Shown in pieces: positions 55,440 through 63,437 of a stretch of 64,000 nucleotides of DNA (the first letter of the stretch is position 1; every line of letters starts with the position of its first letter). The stretch lies in assembly GCF_001598475.1 (NCBI RefSeq), contig NZ_BCZA01000003.1, forward strand, positions 1-64,000, in the 5' to 3' direction. Source of the stretch: Pantoea agglomerans NBRC 102470. GTDB lineage: Bacteria > Pseudomonadota > Gammaproteobacteria > Enterobacterales > Enterobacteriaceae. The notes below the pieces were generated by a model. That model saw only the letters and a program-made list of their open reading frames with translations, was not told the origin of the DNA and did no database searches. Made by a program: the position numbers and the translations under genes.

Positions 55440-55745
55440 GGCTTTTTCCTTATCGCAGTGTGTTGTTTTTACGTTTTGTTCGTGCGTGATGATTAACAAG
55501 GCGTTGTGCGCCTGCGCGTTCAGGCTGCCCTCCTGCCACTCTGCGGGAGGCTGGCAAGGCGTACAGCGGAAATTATCTGCCTTAAAAGCGTAGCCTGGCG
55601 CAGCGGCGATGTAGCTGACTTTATCGCAAATTGATAACGATTTGAGATTATAAATTCATCTCATATAACCGAAATGAATTTACGTCTGGGTGTCTAAACG
55701 GCTATTCTCGGAAATCTGTTTTTATAATAAAAGACGCACAACATC
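55440..55745. promoter_or_regulatory. osmF/MFS divergent upstream region with a 9-bp inverted repeat
   Basis: TAAATTCAT (55651-55659) and ATGAATTTA (55674-55682) are perfect inverted repeats with a 14-base spacer, 64 bases before the MFS start. It is a good operator candidate for a regulator encoded elsewhere. A hairpin near 55527-55560 (CCTCC/GGGAGG) has no clear role. The osmF promoter was not identified. Confidence 0.45.
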
Positions 55746-57221
55746 ATGTCCGACCTGACCTCTTCCGCCCACGTGGCAACAGCAGGGAGTTCGCCCGGTG
55801 GCGAAACACAGTGGATCCGCAGCGCAGCTGACGTCTCCCGATTAGTGAACAGTGGCGACAGCGCCCGTAATAATGCCCGCATTGTGGTGGCGATTGCGCT
55901 GGGGGGCGTCTTCCTTGACGCCTACGACCTGGGTGCGCTGGCCTTTGGCATCAAAGACATCACGCGCGAATTTAATCTCACCCCGACCGGCACCGGCATG
56001 GTTGCCTCGGCAATCACCTTCGGGGCCATTATCGGCGCACTGATCGGCGGCTATCTCACGGATAAAATTGGCCGTTATCGGGTGTTTATGGCCGATATGT
56101 TCTTTTTCGTGGTGGCGGCTATCGCCTGTGCGTTTGCCCCCAATGAGTATGTGCTGGCCGGCGCGCGTTTTGTGATGGGCCTGGGAGTCGGAATCGATCT
56201 GCCGGTGGCGATGGCGTTTCTGGCGGAGTTTTCCAGACTGCGTGGCAAGGGAAATAAAGCGGCTAGCGTGGCGATGTGGTGCCCAACCTGGTATGCGGCG
56301 ATCAGCATCTCTTATCTGCTGGTGCTCTTGCTCTATGCCGTGTTACCCGAAAGCCACACCGACTGGCTCTGGCGTCTAATCCTCGGTTTTGGTGCCGTTC
56401 CGGCGATTATCATCATCGCCATCCGTAGCCGTTACATGAGCGAATCCCCGGTTTGGGCGGCGAATCAGGGCGACCTGAAAGGTGCCGCGGCGATTTTACG
56501 CAGTGCGTGGAGTATTAATGCTCAGGTGGCGCCCGACGCCGCGCTGACGCCTGCCACGCCGGTGCGCAAGGCGAGCTGGCGTAACTATGGCGCGCTGTTA
56601 CAGGGCGTTTATCGCCGCCGTACCCTGCTGGCGACCATCACTTCCATTGCCTCATCTTTTGCTTATAACGCGGTGGCGTTTGGCTTGCCGGTGATCATCT
56701 CCAGCTTCTTTGCCCAGTCAATGCTTACCACCATTCTGGTGTCGCTGGCGTTGAATCTGCTGTTCGCCTTTGTCGGCGGGATACTGGCGGTGCGGCTGGT
56801 GCCGCGCCTCGGGGCGTGGAAGATGTCGGTGGCGGGATATGCCTGTCAGTGCGTGGCGCTGCTCGGGCTGGCGCTGATTGGTCGTCCGGAAGGCGGTCAG
56901 GAAGCCGCGCTGGCGATCGGCATGCTGGCGCTGTTCCTGTTTGGACAGGGATTCGGGCCGGGTTCGCATACCATGACTTTTGCGTCGCTGAGCTATCCGA
57001 CGTCGCTGCGCGGCGTGGGTGTCGGCTTTAACCAGACGCTGATGCGCGGCAGCTCTACCGTTTCGCTGTTTCTGTTTCCGGTGCTGGTCGCGGCGCTGGG
57101 CACCGGCGTGTTCTGGGTGATCTTCCTTGCACCACTGGCGGGCCTGCTGGCGCTGCTGGCGATCCGCTGGGAACCGTCGGGTTATGATGTGGATGCGGAA
57201 GATTTTGAATTGCAGCGATAA
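55746..57221 (+). CDS. MFS transporter (metabolite:H+ symporter / sugar-porter type)
   Basis: A 491-aa inner-membrane carrier with 12 spans. A long polar N-terminal tail (about 45 residues) precedes the first span. The motif LDAYDLGALAFGIKDI in span 1, the loop-2 motif GGYLTDKIGRYRVFM and LGVGIDLPVAMAFLAEFSRLRGKG place it near the aromatic-acid/phosphate symporter groups. The interdomain loop is at about residues 230-285. The substrate cannot be told. Its upstream region has an inverted repeat that suggests specific regulation. Confidence 0.85.
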   Translation: MSDLTSSAHVATAGSSPGGETQWIRSAADVSRLVNSGDSARNNARIVVAIALGGVFLDAYDLGALAFGIKDITREFNLTPTGTGMVASAITFGAIIGALIGGYLTDKIGRYRVFMADMFFFVVAAIACAFAPNEYVLAGARFVMGLGVGIDLPVAMAFLAEFSRLRGKGNKAASVAMWCPTWYAAISISYLLVLLLYAVLPESHTDWLWRLILGFGAVPAIIIIAIRSRYMSESPVWAANQGDLKGAAAILRSAWSINAQVAPDAALTPATPVRKASWRNYGALLQGVYRRRTLLATITSIASSFAYNAVAFGLPVIISSFFAQSMLTTILVSLALNLLFAFVGGILAVRLVPRLGAWKMSVAGYACQCVALLGLALIGRPEGGQEAALAIGMLALFLFGQGFGPGSHTMTFASLSYPTSLRGVGVGFNQTLMRGSSTVSLFLFPVLVAALGTGVFWVIFLAPLAGLLALLAIRWEPSGYDVDAEDFELQR

Positions 57222-57400
57222 TCAACGGTCAGGGTGTGGATAGCGCGCAGGCTCAGGGAGCGGTGTAAGGTGCCTTTTTAACCTGATTGCAAAGCATCTG
57301 AATCACAAATCAGATAGCTAATGATTTATAACAAAGGCACTCGGGATGATTTATAAGAGAATGAAAAACATCTGTTAAAGGCGTTGAACGAGGGCTGGTA

Positions 57401-57562
57401 ATGGACAAAAAACTGTTTGAGCGTTTGAAAGAAAGCATGACTCAGATGAATGAAATTGCAGAAGGCTCCCGCGAGCCATTCCGTGAGAATACTGTCACTG
57501 CGGTTAAAGTTAAAGCGAAGCAGAAAAGCTTACAGAAGATGAATCAACCGCAGGACCCGTAA
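57401..57562 (+). pseudogene. Truncated HTH antitoxin (NadS/HigA-like) remnant
   Basis: A 53-aa frame begins MDKKLFERLKESMTQMNEIA, the hallmark N-terminus of NadS-type helix-turn-helix antitoxins. It reaches VTAVKVKAK, where intact members continue into the helix-turn-helix (VKAIRxxTGLSQ...). Here it instead runs KQKSLQKMNQPQDP and stops, so the DNA-binding domain is lost. No toxin gene fits in the 179 bases upstream. GAGG precedes the ATG, so it may still be translated. A terminator follows. Confidence 0.6.
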
Positions 57563-57632
57563 TAAGACCAAATTCTGGCATCGCTTAAAACCCGTTGATT
57601 TATTTAGTCCGGACTTCTCCCACCCACAACTA

Positions 57633-57657
57633 AACCGCACCTTAGTGCGGTTTTTTT
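57633..57657. terminator. Intrinsic terminator before idi
   Basis: ACCGCAC-CTTA-GTGCGGT followed by TTTTTT on the plus strand; it overlaps the last bases of idi and can serve the plus-strand small frame. On the minus strand the tail is weaker. Confidence 0.8.
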
Positions 57658-58198
57658 ATGCGGTGACTTGCGGGAAAGGAAACTGCTCCAGATAGTCCGG
57701 GATGCGCGGGAAGGTGTGCAAAAACCACGGTGTGAACTGCTGTGGCTGCTGCTGCATCTGCTGCTCAATCAGCGCCATCGGGCGATAATCCCAGGCATCC
57801 GCTTCCTGCGGATTCAGCTGCGGCAGGCTGTCGCAGACGGCAAAGAAGACGTGACCATACTCATGTTCAGTCAGGCCATTGCTCAGTTTCAGGTTGTAGC
57901 TCAGCTCAAACACCGGCGTCAGCGTCACCACCATCCCCATCTCTTCACGCAAGCGGCGCTCGGCGGCGTCGCGGGTTGATTCATGGGGATAAGGATGACC
58001 ACAGCAGGTATTACTCCACAAGCCACCACAATGATATTTATCGCTGGCACGCCGTTGTAGCAACAGCTCCTGCCGGGAATTGAAGACGTAGACCGTCACC
58101 GCGCGGTGCAGTAATCCTTTTTCATGCACTTCCAGCTTTTCCATCTTGCCGGTGGGACGATCGAGGTGGTCAACGAGGATAACTTCAATAGCAGACAT
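57656..58198 (-). CDS. idi: Isopentenyl-diphosphate delta-isomerase, type I
   Basis: A 180-aa cytoplasmic Nudix-fold enzyme that interconverts isopentenyl and dimethylallyl diphosphate for terpenoid synthesis. The divalent-metal His residues are in HEKGLLHRAVTVY and GHPYPHE. The catalytic Cys is in SNTCCGHP, and the catalytic Glu in EHEYGHVF. The Nudix-like AAERRLREEMGM is present. The length is close to E. coli Idi (182 aa). It stands alone here and is not in a carotenoid cluster. Confidence 0.94.
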   Translation of the reverse strand: MSAIEVILVDHLDRPTGKMEKLEVHEKGLLHRAVTVYVFNSRQELLLQRRASDKYHCGGLWSNTCCGHPYPHESTRDAAERRLREEMGMVVTLTPVFELSYNLKLSNGLTEHEYGHVFFAVCDSLPQLNPQEADAWDYRPMALIEQQMQQQPQQFTPWFLHTFPRIPDYLEQFPFPQVTA

Positions 58199-58310
58199 GG
58201 CGTTTCCTTGAGATTATTCCCAACTATTCTGGCACAGAATTATCGGTTTGGGCGGATCATCGAGGATTTTTTACCCGGGTCAGGCGGAGATAAGCGGATG
58301 AAGCAGAGAG

Positions 58311-58336
58311 AAAATCAGGCCAGCAAGGCTGGCCTG
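58311..58336 (-). terminator. Terminator of the chemoreceptor gene
   Basis: CAGGCCAGC-AAG-GCTGGCCTG (58316-58336) forms a 9-bp stem and is followed on the minus strand by ATTTTCTCTC. Confidence 0.7.
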
Positions 58337-58344
58337 GAGAGGGA

Positions 58345-60240
58345 TTACAGTCGGAAGCTCTGAACCACCCGCTCAAGCTGGGTGCTCTGCGATTCCATCG
58401 CCTGCGCGGCAGCAGAAACCTGCTCCACCAGCACGGCGTTCTGCTGCGTGGTGCCATCCAACTGGGTAATCGCAACGTTAACCTGTTCGATGCCCAGGCT
58501 CTGTTCGCGGCTGGCTGACATGATTTCACTCATCAGCGTTGTCACACTGCTCACGCCCTTCATCAGCTCATCCATGGTCTGACCCGCCTGCTCGACCAGC
58601 GCGCTGCCGGTATCGATGTTCGCCACCGACTCTTCGATTAACTTTTTAATCTCACGCGCCGAGTTGGCTGAACGCTGTGCCAGGTTGCGCACTTCCGATG
58701 CCACCACCGCAAAACCGCGACCCTGTTCACCGGCCCGTGCGGCTTCTACTGCGGCGTTCAGCGCCAGGATATTGGTCTGGAATGCGATGCTGTCGATCAC
58801 GCTGATGATATCGACCACTTTACGGGATGAGTGATGAATCTCGCCCATGGTGGTCACCACCTGACGGACCACTTCGGTGCCACGTGCGGCCACCTGCGAG
58901 GCATCACCCGCCAGCTGGTTAGCGTGGGTGGCGTTGTCGGCGTTCTGACGCACGGTGCCGGTCAGCTGCTCCATCGACGCGGCCGTTTCTACAATCGAGC
59001 TGGCCTGATCTTCGGTACGGGAAGAGAGATTAGCGTTGCCGCTGGCAATTTCCCGCGACGCGGCAGTGATCGCCAGCGCGCTGTCGCCCACCTGCTGGAG
59101 CAGCCCCTGCAGATAGCTGATGAACTGGTTAAAGCTCTGCGCGACGGCGTTGAACTCCGGGCTGTTGCTGGCTGGCAGACGCTGAGTCAGATCCGCACCA
59201 CCGGTCGACAGCGCTTCAATGTTGCTGTTCAGCACGTTAAGACGTTTCATCATGGCGCGGACAAAGCCCAGCGACACCAGCAGCAGGATTACCGCCAGAG
59301 GGATCTGCACCAGACCCAGACGAGTCAGCATGTTGTGCGACTGCGCTTTCAGCAGGCTGGTTGGCAGGCTGCTGGCGAGATACCACGGGCTGCCAGGAAT
59401 GGCCTGCACGAACAGCGTCTGCTCGCCTTCACTGCTGTCATAGGTGGTTTCCAGCGGCTGATTGCCAACACCGTTAAGCAGCGTTTTCAGCGGTGCTGCC
59501 ATCGGCATCTGCACGTCAGCCAGGTTCTCCAGCTTCGGTGCGGCATTCACCAGTGCGCCATTGCCCACGACTTTACCGTCGGCTTCGACGATCAGGACGT
59601 TGCCCTGAATGGTTTCACCCATCTGCTTCGCCAGCTGGTTAAAGAACCCCAGCGTCACGTCGATGGTGGCGACACCCCAGGCCGTGCCGTTTTTGTAGAT
59701 GGCCATAGCACAGTTGGTGCGCGGCTGCGGGCTGGCGGCATCCTGATAGGCTTTTGCCCAGGCACACTGGCCTTTCGGAGCGGCCATGCCATCTTTGTAC
59801 CAGGGTTGCTCCCAGTATTTGTCAGCCGCGTCGGAGTTCCAGTAGGTGTTCACCTGCAGTTCATTGCTGGCATTACGGGCAAAGAAGCTGCTGTCCTTCT
59901 CTTTGGCCGGGTCACGACGATTTGGCAGTGGCCAGATCCCGCCACCAAACACATTGCTGTCCTGATACTGGTTAACCAGCGTCGGTAAAAGGGTGTCGAT
60001 AGTGGCGCTGTCCATGACGGATGCGGCTTCGGTAATGGCGCGCTGCTGGGCCTGAACGCGGTTCATCTGTTCAACGATACCGGAAGCCAGCGAATCCACC
60101 TGATAGCGAACCAGACGGCTTTCGCTATCGACCAGCTGTGGCGCGACAAACTGATTAATAACCCAGACTGTAACGAGTAAAAGCGCAACAAAGAACGCGA
60201 TCATTGTTGCGGTGAAGCGGGATTGTGTTGTTTTAAACAT
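58345..60240 (-). CDS. Methyl-accepting chemotaxis protein with a double-Cache sensor
   Basis: A 631-aa transmembrane chemoreceptor. The first span is at about residues 12-32. The periplasmic sensor (33-305) looks like a double-Cache domain (YWNSDAADKYWEQPWYKDG, WGVATIDVTLGFF). The second span is at about 308-330, followed by a HAMP domain and the coiled-coil signalling domain with the invariant hairpin tip IDSIAFQTNILALNAAVEAARAGEQGRGFAVVASEVRNLAQRS. It ends VVQSFRL, without the NWETF pentapeptide that recruits CheR/CheB in major receptors. Two Cys in the sensor could form a disulfide. The ligand is unknown; double-Cache receptors often sense amino or organic acids. Confidence 0.92.
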   Translation of the reverse strand: MFKTTQSRFTATMIAFFVALLLVTVWVINQFVAPQLVDSESRLVRYQVDSLASGIVEQMNRVQAQQRAITEAASVMDSATIDTLLPTLVNQYQDSNVFGGGIWPLPNRRDPAKEKDSSFFARNASNELQVNTYWNSDAADKYWEQPWYKDGMAAPKGQCAWAKAYQDAASPQPRTNCAMAIYKNGTAWGVATIDVTLGFFNQLAKQMGETIQGNVLIVEADGKVVGNGALVNAAPKLENLADVQMPMAAPLKTLLNGVGNQPLETTYDSSEGEQTLFVQAIPGSPWYLASSLPTSLLKAQSHNMLTRLGLVQIPLAVILLLVSLGFVRAMMKRLNVLNSNIEALSTGGADLTQRLPASNSPEFNAVAQSFNQFISYLQGLLQQVGDSALAITAASREIASGNANLSSRTEDQASSIVETAASMEQLTGTVRQNADNATHANQLAGDASQVAARGTEVVRQVVTTMGEIHHSSRKVVDIISVIDSIAFQTNILALNAAVEAARAGEQGRGFAVVASEVRNLAQRSANSAREIKKLIEESVANIDTGSALVEQAGQTMDELMKGVSSVTTLMSEIMSASREQSLGIEQVNVAITQLDGTTQQNAVLVEQVSAAAQAMESQSTQLERVVQSFRL

Positions 60241-60431
60241 CTTCGTTCCCCTGAACCTGGTGCGGCGCGATTGCCTGATCGGGTTTAACGGCGCGGCAAG
60301 CGGGAACTTGAGATGAGCAGGATCACATATTTGAGAAATGTTTGATTTATGTAAAAATTTAATTTCAGTGAGAAACTATCACATCCCCGGCGGGCGCCGG
60401 GGAATGGGCGAACAGGCGCATTATTGCTGGC

Positions 60432-61541
60432 CTACTCTTCTGAACTGACGACCTGCTGGCGCGGGCGGAAGATGTGATTATTGCCATCCGCCGTTAACAA
60501 TTCCCGTAACTTCTGACCACCATGTTCATCCGCCTGCGCGAACTGCCGTTCCGTTTCCGTAATCGGCGTAGTCCAGAGCAGAGTCGGGCGATCGCCGTCG
60601 CGTTTTGGCAGCGAGAACTGCGCCTGTTCGGTTGCCAGCTCATTGGCGAGCAGGAAGCTTTCAAAGCCGACGGGTGCCACTTCCGACGCCAGCGTATGGC
60701 CCTCGCCCAGCCAGGTCAGCCGCGCCCACGGCAGATGCACGAACTCCGCCAGCGCGCTGGCCATCTGCACCGCGTTGCCTTCGGTCATGACCTCACCGTC
60801 AACCGCCATACCCAGTTCAATACGGCGATACTGCGGCGCCAGCTCATCAAACAGATAATCGACCTGCGGCATCGGCCGGATGCTCATGCCGATGGTCAGG
60901 AAATACCAGATGCCCTGATGCCAGTGCTGGGAGATCGCCATCGGCGGCCAGCTGCCCTGATCGATAGCGTAATACTTTACTGACTCGCCAAAGCGCGCCT
61001 GATAACAGGCCATCAGATCGTTCTGAACCTTATCCCACTCGCTGCCGTCGTGCCATTCGCGCCAGAACTGACGCTGATGCTCCGCACGTGCGTAGTAGTC
61101 ATTGGTTGATGCCGAACCCAGCGGTGCCGTCAGCCGGTTCTTTTTGATGCAGCCAGCAGAGAAGCTCACCTGCTTCTCCTGATAGAGGCTCCAGCCGGGG
61201 ATCACCGCCAGCAGCTGGCCGTAGTACCACAGCGCCGCGCCATCATCGCTCGGCTCCCACAGCACCTGCAGACCCGCCGGATCCAGCGCGGGTTCCGCTT
61301 CCAGATTACGGCAATACTCGGCGCTGAGCAGCGGCGCTATGCCCTGCTCCATCGCCTCGCGATCTTCCTGCGCCGGTGCCGGCAGCAGGTTTCGTAGCCA
61401 GCAGCCGCGTACCGCATACTGGCTGCGGAACAGGTCGGTTGGCCAGATGTAAAAATAGGCAGTGCGCTCATCCTGTTCGACAATGGCGGTCAGGGTGCGC
61501 TGCTGATTGTGGACTTCAGCAATCAGGGATTTGTACGTCAT
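60432..61541 (-). CDS. Suppressor-of-fused (SUFU) domain protein
   Basis: A 369-aa soluble protein. The C-terminal half contains a suppressor-of-fused type domain: LMACYQARFGESVKYYAIDQGSWPPMAISQHWHQGIWYFLTIGMSIRPMPQVD, RRIELGMAV, and LPWARLTWLGEGHTLA. The N-terminal half (to about 170) is not something I recognise in detail. Bacterial SUFU proteins are often found near toxin-immunity or polymorphic-toxin genes and were proposed as immunity proteins; no toxin is visible next to it here. The start at 61541 has GAGG upstream. Confidence 0.78.
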   Translation of the reverse strand: MTYKSLIAEVHNQQRTLTAIVEQDERTAYFYIWPTDLFRSQYAVRGCWLRNLLPAPAQEDREAMEQGIAPLLSAEYCRNLEAEPALDPAGLQVLWEPSDDGAALWYYGQLLAVIPGWSLYQEKQVSFSAGCIKKNRLTAPLGSASTNDYYARAEHQRQFWREWHDGSEWDKVQNDLMACYQARFGESVKYYAIDQGSWPPMAISQHWHQGIWYFLTIGMSIRPMPQVDYLFDELAPQYRRIELGMAVDGEVMTEGNAVQMASALAEFVHLPWARLTWLGEGHTLASEVAPVGFESFLLANELATEQAQFSLPKRDGDRPTLLWTTPITETERQFAQADEHGGQKLRELLTADGNNHIFRPRQQVVSSEE

Positions 61542-62062
61542 AGTGCCTCGACAAAGCCTGGAGGAATCCATTTTCCCCGAGAATAGAGCAGGATCCTGGC
61601 TGCGGCTATCTGAGACAAGGGTAATAGTCTCAAAGTGTGGGAGTTGGAGGGTGGTGAGGGTTTTTGGTGAAGTGCTGCGCTTTGGAAGAGTGGCCGTTGT
61701 TAGTATCAGAGACCACTATGAGCGAGGAGCGTAAGTTCGGAATAAATACTCATATTGATGACACTCAGGAGAAGTGGGCAAGCCATTCCAGAATCGTATG
61801 TTTAATTCAGCATAACGGTGTTTATTAAATATCCTTTTTACCTTAACCGTTAATTAAATTTCTGGCCGACTGTATAAATCTTTAACCCATTTATAGTCAT
61901 TTGCTGCAGACGCAATTGATCAGCTTATCCTGGCGATCGCTTGAGTAGTCGCCTGCTGCTTATTATTATGGCATCGCTGATTACCAATGGAGCGGCCTTT
62001 AGTTGTTTACAGCTGATAATCAGAGAGTATTATCGATGATGTAATGTATAGGGAGATAAAAA
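61542..62062. other. A/T-richer non-coding stretch before the DUF4225 gene
   Basis: About 520 bases, becoming markedly A/T-rich after 61800. It holds one short frame with a start (61718-61828, 36 codons, MSEERKFGINTHIDDTQEKW...) that I cannot assign and a purine-rich tract near 61640-61680. The change in base use suggests that a horizontally acquired patch begins here. Confidence 0.4.
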
Positions 62063-62875
62063 ATGGACGCAGCATTGCTTGAAATAATGCGCTCAGGCGG
62101 GAGGAATAAAGCCTGGGCTGAAACAATGGTCAACCTTGAAGCCAGGAAACTTATCGATACAGCTAACAGGTTGTCAGCTTTCTATCTCAGGGATGGGCTA
62201 ACCCGGATGCAGTTTGTCCAGGAAATAAAATCGGTTATTGACCGGCAGTTCGCCGCCGCCCGGCAGGCAAAATCTGATGAAGAATGCATGAAGTGCGTTA
62301 AGCACCTTAGGTCAGAGACAGAAAATCTTGAAGAGCAGGGACAATTGCTGCGTTCAAAGACAGCAGAACTCTACGCCAAAGTGGAGTTTGTGCGTGAAAA
62401 CAACAAAATTGTGGGTTACATGATTTCCGCTGTTCATGTTGTAATTTCAGGTTTTGCTGTTGTCGGCGGTGCTTTGATGATATCGACAATGACGCCACTC
62501 GGCGCACTGGCCGGTGCCGTTCTCGTTATGGACGGGCTTAATGGGCTGTCTAAAGAACTCATTCCGCGCCTCTCTGGCGAGAACACAGAAGGCATGTTTG
62601 CCGATGGTGCAATGCAAGCTGCTGAATTTATGGGTTTTAAGCCAGAGTCAGGACTGGCTTTTTATAATACGGTAACGCTTACTGCCGATATTTACAGCAT
62701 TAGGGGGCTGGCGAGAAAGCCTGGCGCATGGCGGCTGTTCAGATGGATGCCCCGTGATTACTTCCGTAAAGTTGACACTATGAGCCGTCCGAAGCTGACC
62801 ATGAAAATCGTTGGCTGGGGTGTTAAAGCTAAAGTGATATTTGATTTACTCAGCCTAAACGAGCAATCACGCTAA
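62063..62875 (+). CDS. DUF4225 family membrane protein
   Basis: A 270-aa protein with an amphipathic N-terminal helical half (LRDGLTRMQFVQEIKSVIDRQFAAARQAKSDEECMKCVKHL) and two hydrophobic spans at about residues 118-165 (VGYMISAVHVVISGFAVVGGALMISTMTPLGALAGAVLVMDG). The C-terminal half carries the conserved FADGAMQAAEFMGFKPESGLAFYN and MSRPKLTMKIVGWGVKAKVIFDLL blocks that I recognise as DUF4225. The function is not established. GGGAGA precedes the start. It converges with the small membrane-protein gene and overlaps it by nine bases, and it is less G/C-rich than the flanking core genes. Confidence 0.75.
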   Translation: MDAALLEIMRSGGRNKAWAETMVNLEARKLIDTANRLSAFYLRDGLTRMQFVQEIKSVIDRQFAAARQAKSDEECMKCVKHLRSETENLEEQGQLLRSKTAELYAKVEFVRENNKIVGYMISAVHVVISGFAVVGGALMISTMTPLGALAGAVLVMDGLNGLSKELIPRLSGENTEGMFADGAMQAAEFMGFKPESGLAFYNTVTLTADIYSIRGLARKPGAWRLFRWMPRDYFRKVDTMSRPKLTMKIVGWGVKAKVIFDLLSLNEQSR

Positions 62876-63187
62876 CTCTTTATTCAACCGGCAGTAACGC
62901 CATGACTTCCAGGCCAGCATTGGCGGTTGAATAAACGTCACTATGACTACCCCGATTAGCAGAGACAGGCCTCCGCCTAAAATATATGTTTTAGTGGAGA
63001 AACACAGAAGAAATATAAAGACTAACGTGCAGCCAGAAATAATCCATAACAGCACCCTGAATCTGTTTTTTAAATCCGCTACGGCTTCCCCCAGAGTACC
63101 GCCATAGCTTTCAAGGTTATTTTTAATTTTTTTCAAATCAGCATCAGTAAAACCCGACTTTAGCAAATCTGCCTCACTAACTTTCAT
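62867..63187 (-). CDS. Small two-span membrane protein of unknown function
   Basis: A 106-aa protein with a soluble N-terminal part (MKVSEADLLKSGFTDADLKKIKNNLESYGGTLGEAVADL) and two membrane spans at about 45-64 and 68-88, then a short basic tail. I do not recognise a family. It overlaps the 3' end of the DUF4225 gene by nine bases in convergent orientation. The place beside DUF4225 suggests a two-gene module. Confidence 0.65.
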   Translation of the reverse strand: MKVSEADLLKSGFTDADLKKIKNNLESYGGTLGEAVADLKNRFRVLLWIISGCTLVFIFLLCFSTKTYILGGGLSLLIGVVIVTFIQPPMLAWKSWRYCRLNKELA

Positions 63188-63437
63188 GGTGCTTCACCTT
63201 TCATCCATAAAATGTGCATTCATTCTACCGCAATTATATACGCGTATGTCTCTCATGCGGCAACTTCCGTCGCTGGCACAAAACGGATGTTAGTATCTGC
63301 CCCAATCAGCCTGTTGTAACTAACCCCCAATAAGTTAACGTCTGCACAAAAGCACCTGCCCAGGCCCCGATATCTAACACTGCGGTTGAGTAATCCTTTA
63401 TGCGCTAAAGCAATCCACCCTTTTACCAGTGAACATC
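63188..63437. repeat. Possible interspersed repeat between the small membrane gene and the MpaB-like gene
   Basis: The minus strand has an open frame ending LIGADTNIRFVPATEVAA. I recall near-identical tails in unrelated hypothetical proteins of Enterobacterales, which suggests a dispersed repeat rather than a gene. It has no convincing ribosome-binding site and overlaps the 3' end of the next gene. Low confidence. Confidence 0.3.

Noticed and set aside
58831..59988. A 385-codon open frame opposite the chemoreceptor gene
   Set aside because: His/Gln-rich, domain-free translation typical of an antisense frame; the chemoreceptor on the other strand has complete domain structure.
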